64,000 nt of DNA from Bacillota bacterium (GTDB lineage: Bacteria > Bacillota > Limnochordia > Limnochordales > ZCTH02-B6), in NCBI GenBank assembly GCA_017656145.1, contig JACDOI010000009.1, positions 1-64,000 of the forward strand, given 5' to 3'. Shown piece after piece: positions 9,609 through 18,461 of the stretch. Position 1 is the first letter of the stretch. The number at the start of each line of letters is the position of its first letter. A program made the position numbers and the translations under genes. The notes below the pieces were generated by a model, which saw only the letters and a program-made list of their open reading frames with translations, did not search any database and was not told where the DNA came from.

Positions 9609-10855
9609 GCGGAGCGAAGACAGGATCAACGGCGGAGTCTTCCGGCGCGCTGGCCGGCATCCGGGTGCTGGATATGTCGCGGGTTTTGGCGGGCCCGTTT
9701 GCCACCCAGATCTTGGCGGACCTGGGGGCTGAAGTGATCAAGGTCGAGGATCCCGCCCGGGGCGACGAAACCCGGGCATGGGGGCCCCCCTTCGCGGGAT
9801 CCGAAAGCGCCTATTTCCTTTCCGTGAATCGGGGGAAGCGCAGCGTAGCGGTGAACTTGAAGACCGAAGCGGGGCGGCAAATCGTCCGGGAGCTCGCGGG
9901 CGTGTCTGATGTGCTCATCGAAAACCTCAAGCCCGGGGACATGGCCCGCTACGGTCTGGACTACGAGACGCTGAGCGTAGAAAACCCGCGGCTTGTGTAC
10001 TGTTCCATCACCGGCTTCGGCCAGTCGGGCCCCATGAGCCGCCTGCCCGGATATGACTTCGCGGTGCAGGCCATGTGCGGCATTATGTCGGTTACGGGCG
10101 CACCCGGCGGCCCGCCCACCAAGGTGGGCGTCGCCTGGGTGGACATTTTGTGCGGGCTCTTCGCGGCGGTGGCCATCCAGGCGGCCTTGCGGGCCCGGGA
10201 GCGATCGGGCCGCGGGCAGTACATCGATCTCTCGCTGTGGGACGCCGGGGTGGCCGCCATGGCCAATTTGGCCCAGGCGTACTTGGTCTCCGGGAAAAAC
10301 CCCCGCCGGTTGGGCAACGCCCACGCCCAGATCGTGCCGTACCAGCTGTTTGACACGGCCGACGGGCACTTGGTGGTCGCTGTGGGCAACGACGCCCAAT
10401 TTGCCCGGTTTTGCCAGTGCCTGGGCCGGCCCGAATGGAGCGCGGATCCCCGGTTTGCCACCAATCCCGCCCGGGTGCGACACCGGGACGAGCTCATCCC
10501 GCTTGTCGCGGGCATCTTGCGCGGCAAGCCTACCGCAAAGTGGCTGGATTTGCTGGCCCGAGCGCAGGTGCCGGCCGCTCCGGTATGGGAGCTTTCGGAC
10601 GTCTTCGAGTCCGACCTTGCAGCCCACCGGGGCATGCGCTGGAGCGTGGAACATCCCGCCGCGGGGACCGTGGACCTTGTGGGCAGTCCTCTGCAGCACA
10701 TGAGCGCGACGCCGGCCCAATCCCAAGGCCCGCCGCCGACCCTCGGGCAGCATACCGAGGAAGTCCTCTGCGGGCTTTTGGGCTACACCCCGGAGCAGGT
10801 CCGGGCCCTGGCCCAGGCCGGGGCGATCGGCATCGGCAAGGAACACGCGGCTTGA
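9605..10855 (+). CDS. CaiB/BaiF family III CoA-transferase
   Basis: GIRVLDMSRVLAGPFATQILADLGAEVIKVEDPARGDETRAWGPP; ENLKPGDMARYGLDYETLS; ATGA overlap with upstream gene. Confidence 0.94.
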   Translation: MSGAKTGSTAESSGALAGIRVLDMSRVLAGPFATQILADLGAEVIKVEDPARGDETRAWGPPFAGSESAYFLSVNRGKRSVAVNLKTEAGRQIVRELAGVSDVLIENLKPGDMARYGLDYETLSVENPRLVYCSITGFGQSGPMSRLPGYDFAVQAMCGIMSVTGAPGGPPTKVGVAWVDILCGLFAAVAIQAALRARERSGRGQYIDLSLWDAGVAAMANLAQAYLVSGKNPRRLGNAHAQIVPYQLFDTADGHLVVAVGNDAQFARFCQCLGRPEWSADPRFATNPARVRHRDELIPLVAGILRGKPTAKWLDLLARAQVPAAPVWELSDVFESDLAAHRGMRWSVEHPAAGTVDLVGSPLQHMSATPAQSQGPPPTLGQHTEEVLCGLLGYTPEQVRALAQAGAIGIGKEHAA

Positions 10856-10930
10856 ATCCGGGGACGGAAAAGGAATGAGATCGGGCGCCGGTGCGACGCC
10901 GCAAGCGGGAACGGGTCATGCCGGGACTGT

Positions 10931-12436
10931 TTACACCCCGGGCTGGGCGCGGGGCGCGGCCTCTTGCTCCCGCTCTATGAGCTGGGCCAGAGCCTGGCGC
11001 CGCTCCTCCACGGCTTGCTGCTGTTGCCAGCGGACGGGCGGCGCTGCCCGTTCGCTGCACTCCTCCGGCGCAAGCGGGCACCGCTCGCACGTTTCGTTGA
11101 GCAGCCCTTCGGGGATGTTTGGGTCGTTGGCGAACTTGACGACCCGCAGCAGATCGTCGTCGATGCGCATGCCCAGGATGACGCTGGTTTTCAGATAGGG
11201 CGGCAAGTTGTCCCGGCGGGCAAAACCCAGGCACAAGAACTCCTTTTGGGACTGCAGGAAGCGGGAGCGCTGGATGCCCGGCAGCGCCGTGTCCCGATCG
11301 TGGGGCAGTTCCCGCAACAGCCGAACCGTCAGCCAGCGGCGGCAGTAGTGCTCCCGGAGGTCGAAGCCGGTGGGCAGGGCCAGCTGGCTCATGTTGAGTT
11401 GTTTGTACAGCCGGTAGGCGCCGTTTACCTCGTTGAACCGCAAGAAGTGTACTTTGAGGCCGAACGCCCGCGGGACCAGCTCGCTGAACCGGTACAGGAG
11501 CGTCTCGGGCGTGACGTCGTAATCGTCCAGCATGCGGGCGAGCCGCTGGGGTTGCCAGGTCGGAAGCTCGAACAGCGCGCGGAGATCTTGTACGACCAAG
11601 CGTTCCGGCATGAGCAGGGCGCCGGCGAAGTAGGCGGCCTTAAAGTCGTTGAGCACTTGGGTGAACGAGTCGGCCCGATCGGGCGAGTTGGTCAGCGCCC
11701 GCTCTTCCAGTCCCAGCACCCGGTAGCCGATCTCCCGGGCGAGGACGAACTTCCTCTGGGGCCCAAGCAGCGCCCGGTTCAGCAAAAGCTGGGGCCGGCG
11801 GCCGGGCAAGTAGACGGCCCGGTACGCGGCCAAGCTCGGGTACTGATCCGCCGGGATCGAGCCGATACGGTAGCCAAACCGCTCGTTCAGGATGCGCAAC
11901 AGCGCCTCCTCGACCCTCGGCACCTGCTCGCCCAGGCCCGCTCCGGCCGCGAATTCCCGGGCCTGTTGCTCCAAGTCCGGGAAGTAGTTTTGGTGGAACT
12001 CTTGGTATGAGCGGAGCGCGGCCAGGTAGAAATGCTCTTCGCGGATCGCATAGCCCCTTGCGATGTCTTGGAGCGCCTTGACGAGCGCGCTCATCTCCGC
12101 CGGTGAGCGGGTCAGCACCTCGACGATGGTGCTCGGATCGACGCCGAACAGCTCCAGCGGGAAGTCCTGCAACAGTTGCGAGGTCAGCGGCGTTTCCAGA
12201 AACGACAAGGGCGGTTCCAGCCTCAGCGAAACCAGCTGATCGTACTCGTAGCCCAGCGCCTCGGCCAGGCGCATGATTTTGTCCGCCTTGGGGTACTTGC
12301 GACCCTTTTCGATCTCGGTGACGTAGGAAGCCGACATGCCGGCTCGCTCGGCCAGCTCGGTCACGGACATTCCTTTGCTCAGGCGGGCTTGGCGCAGCTT
12401 GAGGCCGAAGATGATGTGAATCGGATTGAGCGGCAT
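10931..12436 (-). CDS. XRE-family HTH regulator with ImmA/IrrE-like C-terminal region (short-chain fatty-acyl regulator type)
   Basis: FGLKLRQARLSKGMSVTELAERAGMSASYVTEIEKGRKYPKADKIMRLAEALG HTH; long C-terminal domain with IrrE/DUF2083-like character. Confidence 0.82.
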   Translation of the reverse strand: MPLNPIHIIFGLKLRQARLSKGMSVTELAERAGMSASYVTEIEKGRKYPKADKIMRLAEALGYEYDQLVSLRLEPPLSFLETPLTSQLLQDFPLELFGVDPSTIVEVLTRSPAEMSALVKALQDIARGYAIREEHFYLAALRSYQEFHQNYFPDLEQQAREFAAGAGLGEQVPRVEEALLRILNERFGYRIGSIPADQYPSLAAYRAVYLPGRRPQLLLNRALLGPQRKFVLAREIGYRVLGLEERALTNSPDRADSFTQVLNDFKAAYFAGALLMPERLVVQDLRALFELPTWQPQRLARMLDDYDVTPETLLYRFSELVPRAFGLKVHFLRFNEVNGAYRLYKQLNMSQLALPTGFDLREHYCRRWLTVRLLRELPHDRDTALPGIQRSRFLQSQKEFLCLGFARRDNLPPYLKTSVILGMRIDDDLLRVVKFANDPNIPEGLLNETCERCPLAPEECSERAAPPVRWQQQQAVEERRQALAQLIEREQEAAPRAQPGV

Positions 12437-12516
12437 GCGAGCCCTCCTCGGCGCCTGCCTTCCGACCTCCTGTTTATCACAACCGCTCCGGAACGTCAAC
12501 TGAACGTGCGCGGCCA

Positions 12517-12558
12517 GCGAATTTTCGCTTGACATGAGAATTCGCCCCCGCGTATACT
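12517..12558 (+). promoter_or_regulatory. sigma-70-type promoter TTGACA-18-TATACT with inverted repeat GCGAATT...AATTCGC around the -35
   Basis: TTGACA 12529-12534, TATACT 12553-12558 (18-nt spacer); GCGAATT 12517-12523 and AATTCGC 12539-12545. Confidence 0.7.
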
Positions 12559-12607
12559 GGGAACCAATACAGGCAGACCGTTCCAGGCCGTGGCGGGGTG
12601 ACGGCAG

Positions 12608-14458
12608 ATGCCGCTTCATCGGGTGCATCAGGCGGAAAACGTCCGGGCGGGACGTTCGGGCGGCCTTGCCGGGGTGGACGTAGTCTTAGAGATCCTCGGG
12701 GAGGGAGCGGCCGGCGAGGCCGGCGTCGCGGAGTTGCTGGCCCAAGCCTCGGCCCGCATGGGCGACAGCGTTTGGTTGGGCGCGGTGACCGCCGCCGACG
12801 GCCCCGCATGCCGGTTGAGGATCAGTTCCGGGCCGGTGCACTGCAGCGGAGACCGGGCCCACCTCGCGGTCGTCTTCGACCCGCGTCTTTTGCCGGGACG
12901 CCTCGCTAGGGGCGCCCTCGCGCCGGGAAGCTGCGTGCTGGTCGACGGGGGCGGGTCTTGGCGTTCCTGGCGGGCCGGTGAGACCGGCTTTGCCGTCCGG
13001 ATCCAGGCGGTGCCTTTTGGGGCTCTGGCCTCCCGGATTCCGGCGTTCCCCCGCGGCGAGCGCATGGTGGCGCTGGGTGTGCTCGCGTGGATGCTCAAGC
13101 GGGATCCGGATCTCTTGCGCCATCTTGTGACCAACCGCCTAGCGGCCCGCGGCCGGCGGGCGGTCAGCGCCGCCCTGCGCCTGTTTGAGCTGGGATGGCG
13201 GGAGGCTCCCCACCTGGTACCGGGCCCGCTGCCGATCGGGGGAGGCGCCCGCCCCCCGGTTCGGTGGATGCGGGCCGCGCGGGGCTGGGACGTCCTGGAC
13301 GGCCTCCGGGCGGTAGCTCTTGGAGCTCTCAGTGCGGGCATGACCCGGTGCACGGTGGAGACCGACCATCCCCAGGCTGCGCGCGTGGCCCGGGCGTTTG
13401 CGGCGCTCGGCGGGCGCGTCTTGGGCGGAGGCGGTTCGTCGCTCAAGCATTGCGAGCCGAAAGCCGGCTTTCCGGCTCCCCGGTGGACGCTGTCGGCCGC
13501 CGGTTGGGGTGTAGGGGATCCCGCGGGGCCCGGCGTTCTCCCCAGGCATCCGGGGTCTGACCCCCGGGTTAAGGTGTACATCGACCGCCTCGCGAGCAGT
13601 GACGGCGAGCCGAGTCCGTTCGCCGTCCACCCGCTGTCCTTAAGTGCCGGTTGCCCCGGAGGACCCCGGCCCGTACTCCTTTCTCCCGCTAGCATAGAAG
13701 AGTGCTTCGGCTTTATGCATCTGGCCCGCCGCATCGTCCAGGTGCACCGACGAGACTGCGCGCTGCTGGTCGACGGGGCGTTATTGGACGCGGCGGAAAG
13801 CTCTGTCCGGTCTCAAGGCCGCCCGGACCCGGTTTGGACGGATTGGCTGGATCGCGAGGCGGTCAGCGGCCCAGAGCTTGAGGCGGCCGGGTGGGGCCCC
13901 GGGACTCCCGGCGGCAATGCCGCGGCGGGCCAAGGCAGTCTCGCCTGTGACGCGTTTTCGGCGGGCCGATCCGGGCGCGGGGAAGAAGCGGTTCTCGCCG
14001 CCCTCGGCGTGGTCCAGGCTCCCATCGAATCGTTTTTGCGGCTGCCGGAGCCTGTCGGCGGGAGCGAAGGGGACGTGCTTCTTTTGGGCTGGGGCATGAC
14101 CCGCGGGCCGGTGGAGGAGGCGGTGCTCCGCCTGAGGGAGCGGGGAATGCGGGTGTCGGCGCTTCATCTGCGCGTCATTCATCCGTGGCCGCCGGGCTTG
14201 GGCCGGCTTTTGGCCGGGTTTCGCCGGGTCGTGGCGCTGGACGTAGCTGTCGATGGCGCCGGGGCCACCCGTCGCTCGCGGCACTTGCTGCACCTAGCGC
14301 AGGCGGCCGTCGTCACCGAGCCGGCCGGCCGCCTGCGCCGGCCTCAGCTTGCAGCCCACGTGTTCAACGGTACGGAGCCGTTGAGCCCCGCCGCGGTGGA
14401 GGCCTTCGCGGCCGCCGCCGTCCGGGAGGTCTTCGGCTATAGCTCGGTGATCCGGTAG
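12608..14458 (+). CDS. degenerate 2-oxoacid:acceptor oxidoreductase alpha(+gamma)-like protein, orphan
   Basis: CRLRISSGPVHCSGDRAHLAVVFDP (gamma-domain-like), RMVALGVLAWMLKRDPDLL..., VLLSPASIEECFGFMHLARRI, DVLLLGWGMTRGPVEEAVLRLRERGMRVSALHLRVIHPWPPGL (KorA C-terminal pattern). Canonical YPITPSTE and TSGPG stretches not seen. Confidence 0.6.
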   Translation: MPLHRVHQAENVRAGRSGGLAGVDVVLEILGEGAAGEAGVAELLAQASARMGDSVWLGAVTAADGPACRLRISSGPVHCSGDRAHLAVVFDPRLLPGRLARGALAPGSCVLVDGGGSWRSWRAGETGFAVRIQAVPFGALASRIPAFPRGERMVALGVLAWMLKRDPDLLRHLVTNRLAARGRRAVSAALRLFELGWREAPHLVPGPLPIGGGARPPVRWMRAARGWDVLDGLRAVALGALSAGMTRCTVETDHPQAARVARAFAALGGRVLGGGGSSLKHCEPKAGFPAPRWTLSAAGWGVGDPAGPGVLPRHPGSDPRVKVYIDRLASSDGEPSPFAVHPLSLSAGCPGGPRPVLLSPASIEECFGFMHLARRIVQVHRRDCALLVDGALLDAAESSVRSQGRPDPVWTDWLDREAVSGPELEAAGWGPGTPGGNAAAGQGSLACDAFSAGRSGRGEEAVLAALGVVQAPIESFLRLPEPVGGSEGDVLLLGWGMTRGPVEEAVLRLRERGMRVSALHLRVIHPWPPGLGRLLAGFRRVVALDVAVDGAGATRRSRHLLHLAQAAVVTEPAGRLRRPQLAAHVFNGTEPLSPAAVEAFAAAAVREVFGYSSVIR

Positions 14459-15708
14459 ACTACCGTCACTTGCGCCCGCACCGTGAGCTCGTCGGGCGGG
14501 AACACGGGAGCAGCCTCGCCCGCGGCTTGCGCGGTCCTCATCGAAATCGGCACCGGCTGGGTGCCGGTTTGACCTGCCTGCTGGACTTCGACGATGCCCG
14601 CGATGCGCTGCCCCAGGGCTCCCGCCAAAACTTCCGCCCGCCACTGGGCGTCCTCGGCCGCCCGGCGCATGGCTTCGGCCAGCACCTCCCGGGACTCCTT
14701 GATGCCGTAGCGGATCTCGTTCACCTCGGGCACGCCAGCATCCACCAGCGCCTGGATGAGCTCGCCCAGCCGGGGCAGGTCGTCCAAGTCCACCTCCAGC
14801 CGGGTCCGAGCCTCATAACCGATGAGCTGTGGCGTTCCGTCGTTATAGTTCCAGCGAGGATTCAGGGAGAAGTCTCGGGTGCGAACCGCGCCTTCAGGCA
14901 ATCCGAAGGCTTGCAGCGCGTCCAACACCCGGTTCAATTGGAGGTTCATGTCCGCCTGGGCCGCGGGCGCCTCGTCGGCCCGGCCCACAACGGCCAGCCC
15001 GACCGTGGCCCGATCGGGCGCAACGGCAACTTCCCCGGTGCCGGTTACCCGCAGCTCGCCGGGGACCGGCTGTTGGGCCGCGGCTGGGGTCGGTCCCGAC
15101 GGCGCCGGCTGAGGCGTTCCCCTGCCCGGGGATTCGGACGCGGCGCCCGGGCCGGTGGGCGGAGCCGCGACGTGGCGTTCGGCAAGCAACCGGCCGCGAC
15201 CGTCCACGAACCGGACCGTAAAGGGCGGCTGAGGCAAGCGGGCCCGGTCGACGGCGACCAAATCCAGCGGGTATGTGACGGCCATGGTGACGAACTCGCC
15301 CGGGGCAGGACTTCGCCGCTCAACGACGGCGGTGACCACCGAGCCGTACAGCCCCGCGTCGACCCGCACCTGGCGGATGCGGATGCCGTAACCGCCCGTG
15401 GGGGCTTCGCCCAAGTACGCGACGAAGACGGCCTGGGCGCCCTCCAGCCAACCGGCAAGTCGCGGGCCGTGGTTTGCCCATGCCGGCGCCGGGATGGCCA
15501 GCCGCACCAGTTCGAGGTCGGCCGCGTCCATCACCAGCGCCAAGTATTGGTCGGGCAACGGCGCCTCAAGCCGCCACGTCCACGACGGCGCCGGCTCCCC
15601 CTGGTAGACGACGTGGCCGGAGGCCCGGCCGACGATGACGGCCGCCAGGCCGGCCGCGGCCGCCAGCACCAGGGCAAGCAGCCATCGAACGTTCGCTCTT
15701 CGCCTCAT
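14437..15708 (-). CDS. exported protein: PrcB_C-like domain fused to SIMPL (DUF541) domain
   Basis: MRRRANVRWLLALVLAAAAGLA signal/TM; VFVAYLGEAPTGGYGIRIRQVRV...VTYPLDLV (PrcB_C-like); ELRVTGTGEVAVAPDRATVGLAVVG...IRYGIKESREVLAEAMRRAAEDAQWRAEVLA (SIMPL). Confidence 0.78.
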   Translation of the reverse strand: MRRRANVRWLLALVLAAAAGLAAVIVGRASGHVVYQGEPAPSWTWRLEAPLPDQYLALVMDAADLELVRLAIPAPAWANHGPRLAGWLEGAQAVFVAYLGEAPTGGYGIRIRQVRVDAGLYGSVVTAVVERRSPAPGEFVTMAVTYPLDLVAVDRARLPQPPFTVRFVDGRGRLLAERHVAAPPTGPGAASESPGRGTPQPAPSGPTPAAAQQPVPGELRVTGTGEVAVAPDRATVGLAVVGRADEAPAAQADMNLQLNRVLDALQAFGLPEGAVRTRDFSLNPRWNYNDGTPQLIGYEARTRLEVDLDDLPRLGELIQALVDAGVPEVNEIRYGIKESREVLAEAMRRAAEDAQWRAEVLAGALGQRIAGIVEVQQAGQTGTQPVPISMRTAQAAGEAAPVFPPDELTVRAQVTVVYRITEL

Positions 15709-15924
15709 GCTTCGGTCCCACCCTTCGGTTGGTCCGGATGCCCGGCAGTAGGTTGCGCGGAATTCCAAAAGCCGGTTGCGGCCAACTTCGACCCCGCGGG
15801 TCCCGCTTCCTGGCAGATGGAGAACCGGGAACGGATGCCACCGCGCGGCGCTCATGGGCGACGGGCGCCTGGGGATCGACGGGCGCATTCGTTGCGGCCC
15901 GGATCGCACCGGCTTCCGGGCCCG

Positions 15925-16890
15925 TCAGCCGAAGAGGGCGAGCTGCACCGGCGCCGGCGGGGGAGCCGGCCCGGCGGATCGCTTGCGGACAGGCCGGGGG
16001 AAACCGTAGCGGGCTTTGATGCGGGCCACCTCGTCCAGTATTCGCTCCTGGTAGCTCCAAGGCGCGTATGCGGCCGGGTATAGCCGCTCATAGAGAGGAA
16101 GCAAGCCCGGGACTTCGTCCGCCAGAAACTCGCGGTACACGTCCTTGACGCTGCCTTGCAGGCGCAGCACGGCCGCGTGAACGAACGCCGCGCCGTGCTC
16201 CGCAGCGGCCCGGATGACCGCTTCCAAAGACCGCCGGTCGTCGGTGATGCCCGGGAGCACCGGAGCCAGGAGAACCCCGGCCCGCACGCCGGCTTCCGCC
16301 AGCCGCCGCATGACCTCAAGCCGCCGTTTCGGCGGCGGGGTGTCGGGTTCCAGACGCCGGGCAAGAGATGGATCGACCGTCGTCACGCTGAACGACACGG
16401 ACACGCCGGGACCGCGGGAAAGGCGCTCGAGGACGTCGAGGTCCCGCAAGATCATGGAGTTTTTGGTGACGATGGAGCAGGGGGTTTCGTAGTCGGCCAG
16501 CGCCTCGAGGATGCCCCGGGTGAGCCGGTACCGGCCTTCCGCGGGCTGATACGGATCGACCGCGGTGCCGATGGCGACCTCATCCCGGCGCCAGCTGCGG
16601 CGGGAAAGCTCCCGGCGGAGCACTTCCACGGCGTTGACCTTGACGAAGACGATCTGCTCAAAATCCTCACCCGGGCCGAGCTCGAGGTACTCGTGATAGC
16701 GGCGGGCGTAGCAGTAGACGCACGCGTGGGCGCATCCGCGGTACGGGTTGATGGACCACCCGAACGACATGCCGGGGGCGTTTACCCGGTTGAGCAGCGA
16801 TTTGCAGCGAATTTCGACCAGCTTCGGGCCCGCCAAGCCCACCACTCCGGGACCGCATGTATGTTCGGTGTAATGATTGTACCACGGCAT
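15925..16890 (-). CDS. radical SAM protein, SplB/Rv2578c-like
   Basis: NPYRGCAHACVYCYARRYHEYL (CxxxCxxC), AIGTAVDPYQPAEGRYRLTRGILE, TKNSMILRDLD; ATG at MPWYNHY. Confidence 0.9.
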   Translation of the reverse strand: MPWYNHYTEHTCGPGVVGLAGPKLVEIRCKSLLNRVNAPGMSFGWSINPYRGCAHACVYCYARRYHEYLELGPGEDFEQIVFVKVNAVEVLRRELSRRSWRRDEVAIGTAVDPYQPAEGRYRLTRGILEALADYETPCSIVTKNSMILRDLDVLERLSRGPGVSVSFSVTTVDPSLARRLEPDTPPPKRRLEVMRRLAEAGVRAGVLLAPVLPGITDDRRSLEAVIRAAAEHGAAFVHAAVLRLQGSVKDVYREFLADEVPGLLPLYERLYPAAYAPWSYQERILDEVARIKARYGFPRPVRKRSAGPAPPPAPVQLALFG

Positions 16891-16936
16891 CACCCGGAGC
16901 CGCAACCGAACGCGGCGGGACAAAAACTGGAAGTTT

Positions 16937-17611
16937 TCAGGTCGCGCCCATCCCGGGACCGCCGGCCGCTTGGGCCCGCTCCTTGAGCCACTCCGATACG
17001 GTTCGAAGACAGTCGGGATTCACCTGGTGAGCCATCGGGAATTCCTCGTAGCGCACTCGGGCGTTCCTGTCCCGCAAGGTTTCGGCCGCCTCCCGGCCCC
17101 ACTCGACAGGCAGGATGTCGTCGTACGTGCCGTGGGTGACCAGCACCGGCAAGCCCCGGAGGTCGCGGTGGGGCGCTTCCCACCCGTCGGGCCGGGGGAA
17201 GTAGCCGCTCAAGGCGGCTACGCCGCCGATGGAGCCGGGAACGGTCAACGCCGCGGCCAGGGACATGACCGCTCCTTGGCTGAACCCAAGCAGCACGAGC
17301 GCTTCCGGTCGCAAGGCATACCGGCCCTTCACGTCTTCCACCAGAGCCGCCAGGAGATCAAGGCTTTGCCGGAAGCTGGCCGGTTCTGGTTGGCCGGTCT
17401 CGGCAAAGTGGTACCATGCGTACCCGGTAGTCCATCCAAGGGGCAGCGTCAGGGGCCCGCGGGGCGCGATGACCCGCACCGGCAGGCCCAACGACCGGCC
17501 CAGGCCCAGAAGGTCCTCCTCGTTGCTGCCGCGCCCGTGGACGGCGATGACCGTTAGCGCGGGCGATGCGTCCGGCGGTTCCCACGCAGCGACGTGGAGC
17601 GGGTTTGCCAC
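16937..17611 (-). CDS. alpha/beta hydrolase, carboxylesterase/phospholipase type
   Basis: VIAVHGRGSNEEDLLGLGRSL, VLLGFSQGAVMSLAAAL (GFSQG nucleophile elbow), VTHGTYDDILP, EFPMAHQV. Confidence 0.88.
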   Translation of the reverse strand: MANPLHVAAWEPPDASPALTVIAVHGRGSNEEDLLGLGRSLGLPVRVIAPRGPLTLPLGWTTGYAWYHFAETGQPEPASFRQSLDLLAALVEDVKGRYALRPEALVLLGFSQGAVMSLAAALTVPGSIGGVAALSGYFPRPDGWEAPHRDLRGLPVLVTHGTYDDILPVEWGREAAETLRDRNARVRYEEFPMAHQVNPDCLRTVSEWLKERAQAAGGPGMGAT

Positions 17612-17659
17612 CTCGACGATGCCTCCCCGGCGGCCGGGCGCCTGTCGTATCCCGGCCCG

Positions 17660-18262
17660 TCATCGTTCCTTGCTGTTGGCCACCTGCATCTCCAGTTCCC
17701 GCAGTTCCCGGGTGCAGGCTTGCAGCTCTTGCTGGGCCATGCGCTGAAACGCGGCCAGCTCCGCGCGGCGGGCGGGATCGCCGGCCTCCATCATCCGGCG
17801 GCATTCGTTGTATATGTCCAGAGCCCGGTCGATCCGGGCCCGCAGGTCCAAGATGCGCTCTTCCGCGGTCCGGACCCCGGCCGTGCGCCCGGCGACCACG
17901 TCCGCGTACGACTCGACCAGGGACTGCTGGAAGTCCTCGTTCTCCTCGCTGCCGTCGAACGCCAGCTTGACGCAGATCGGGTCATCCCGCTGGGCCAGGG
18001 CCGACGCCAAGGTTAGCGGATCGGGAATCGTCATGCCTCCCACCTTGGCGTGCCAAGCGGGCGCGGGCCATACCCGGGCCCGACCCAGATTGATCTGCAG
18101 CGCGATGGGAGCTCCTTCGAGGTTGCGGACGAAATGCACTCGCTGGACAGCGCCCATCAGCATGCCGAACAGGTATACCAGCATGGCATCGGGGTAGGCG
18201 GCGATGGAAAGCTGCTGCAGCACCCGGACCTTTCGTCGCAGTTCGTCGACCATGCCCTCCAT
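17660..18262 (-). CDS. conserved-looking hypothetical protein, C-terminal coiled coil
   Basis: 200-aa ORF, protein-like composition; C-terminal ILDLRARIDRALDIYNECRRMMEAGDPARRAELAAFQRMAQQELQACTRELRELEMQVAN. Confidence 0.55.
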   Translation of the reverse strand: MEGMVDELRRKVRVLQQLSIAAYPDAMLVYLFGMLMGAVQRVHFVRNLEGAPIALQINLGRARVWPAPAWHAKVGGMTIPDPLTLASALAQRDDPICVKLAFDGSEENEDFQQSLVESYADVVAGRTAGVRTAEERILDLRARIDRALDIYNECRRMMEAGDPARRAELAAFQRMAQQELQACTRELRELEMQVANSKER

Positions 18263-18359
18263 CTCCCGCGGTGCCCGTCGTCGTTCCCGCGTGTTCGCCG
18301 CGGTGTCGTCGCTTGTGCTGCGGCGGGAACACGATCAGCGTATCAATTGGAAGAAGAGC

Positions 18360-18432
18360 TGTCAACGAAGGCAACCGGCTCCGGGGCTGCCAAGCCCTTT
18401 CGTTGACACTGTTCGCGGGCCCGAATTACAAT
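18360..18432 (+). promoter_or_regulatory. promoter TTGACA-18-TACAAT with 10-bp perfect inverted repeat TGTCAACGAA...TTCGTTGACA
   Basis: Left arm 18360-18369, right arm 18399-18408 (contains -35 TTGACA 18403-18408), TACAAT 18427-18432. Confidence 0.7.
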
Positions 18433-18461
18433 GATTGTGCTTATGGTACAGGAGGATTCGA

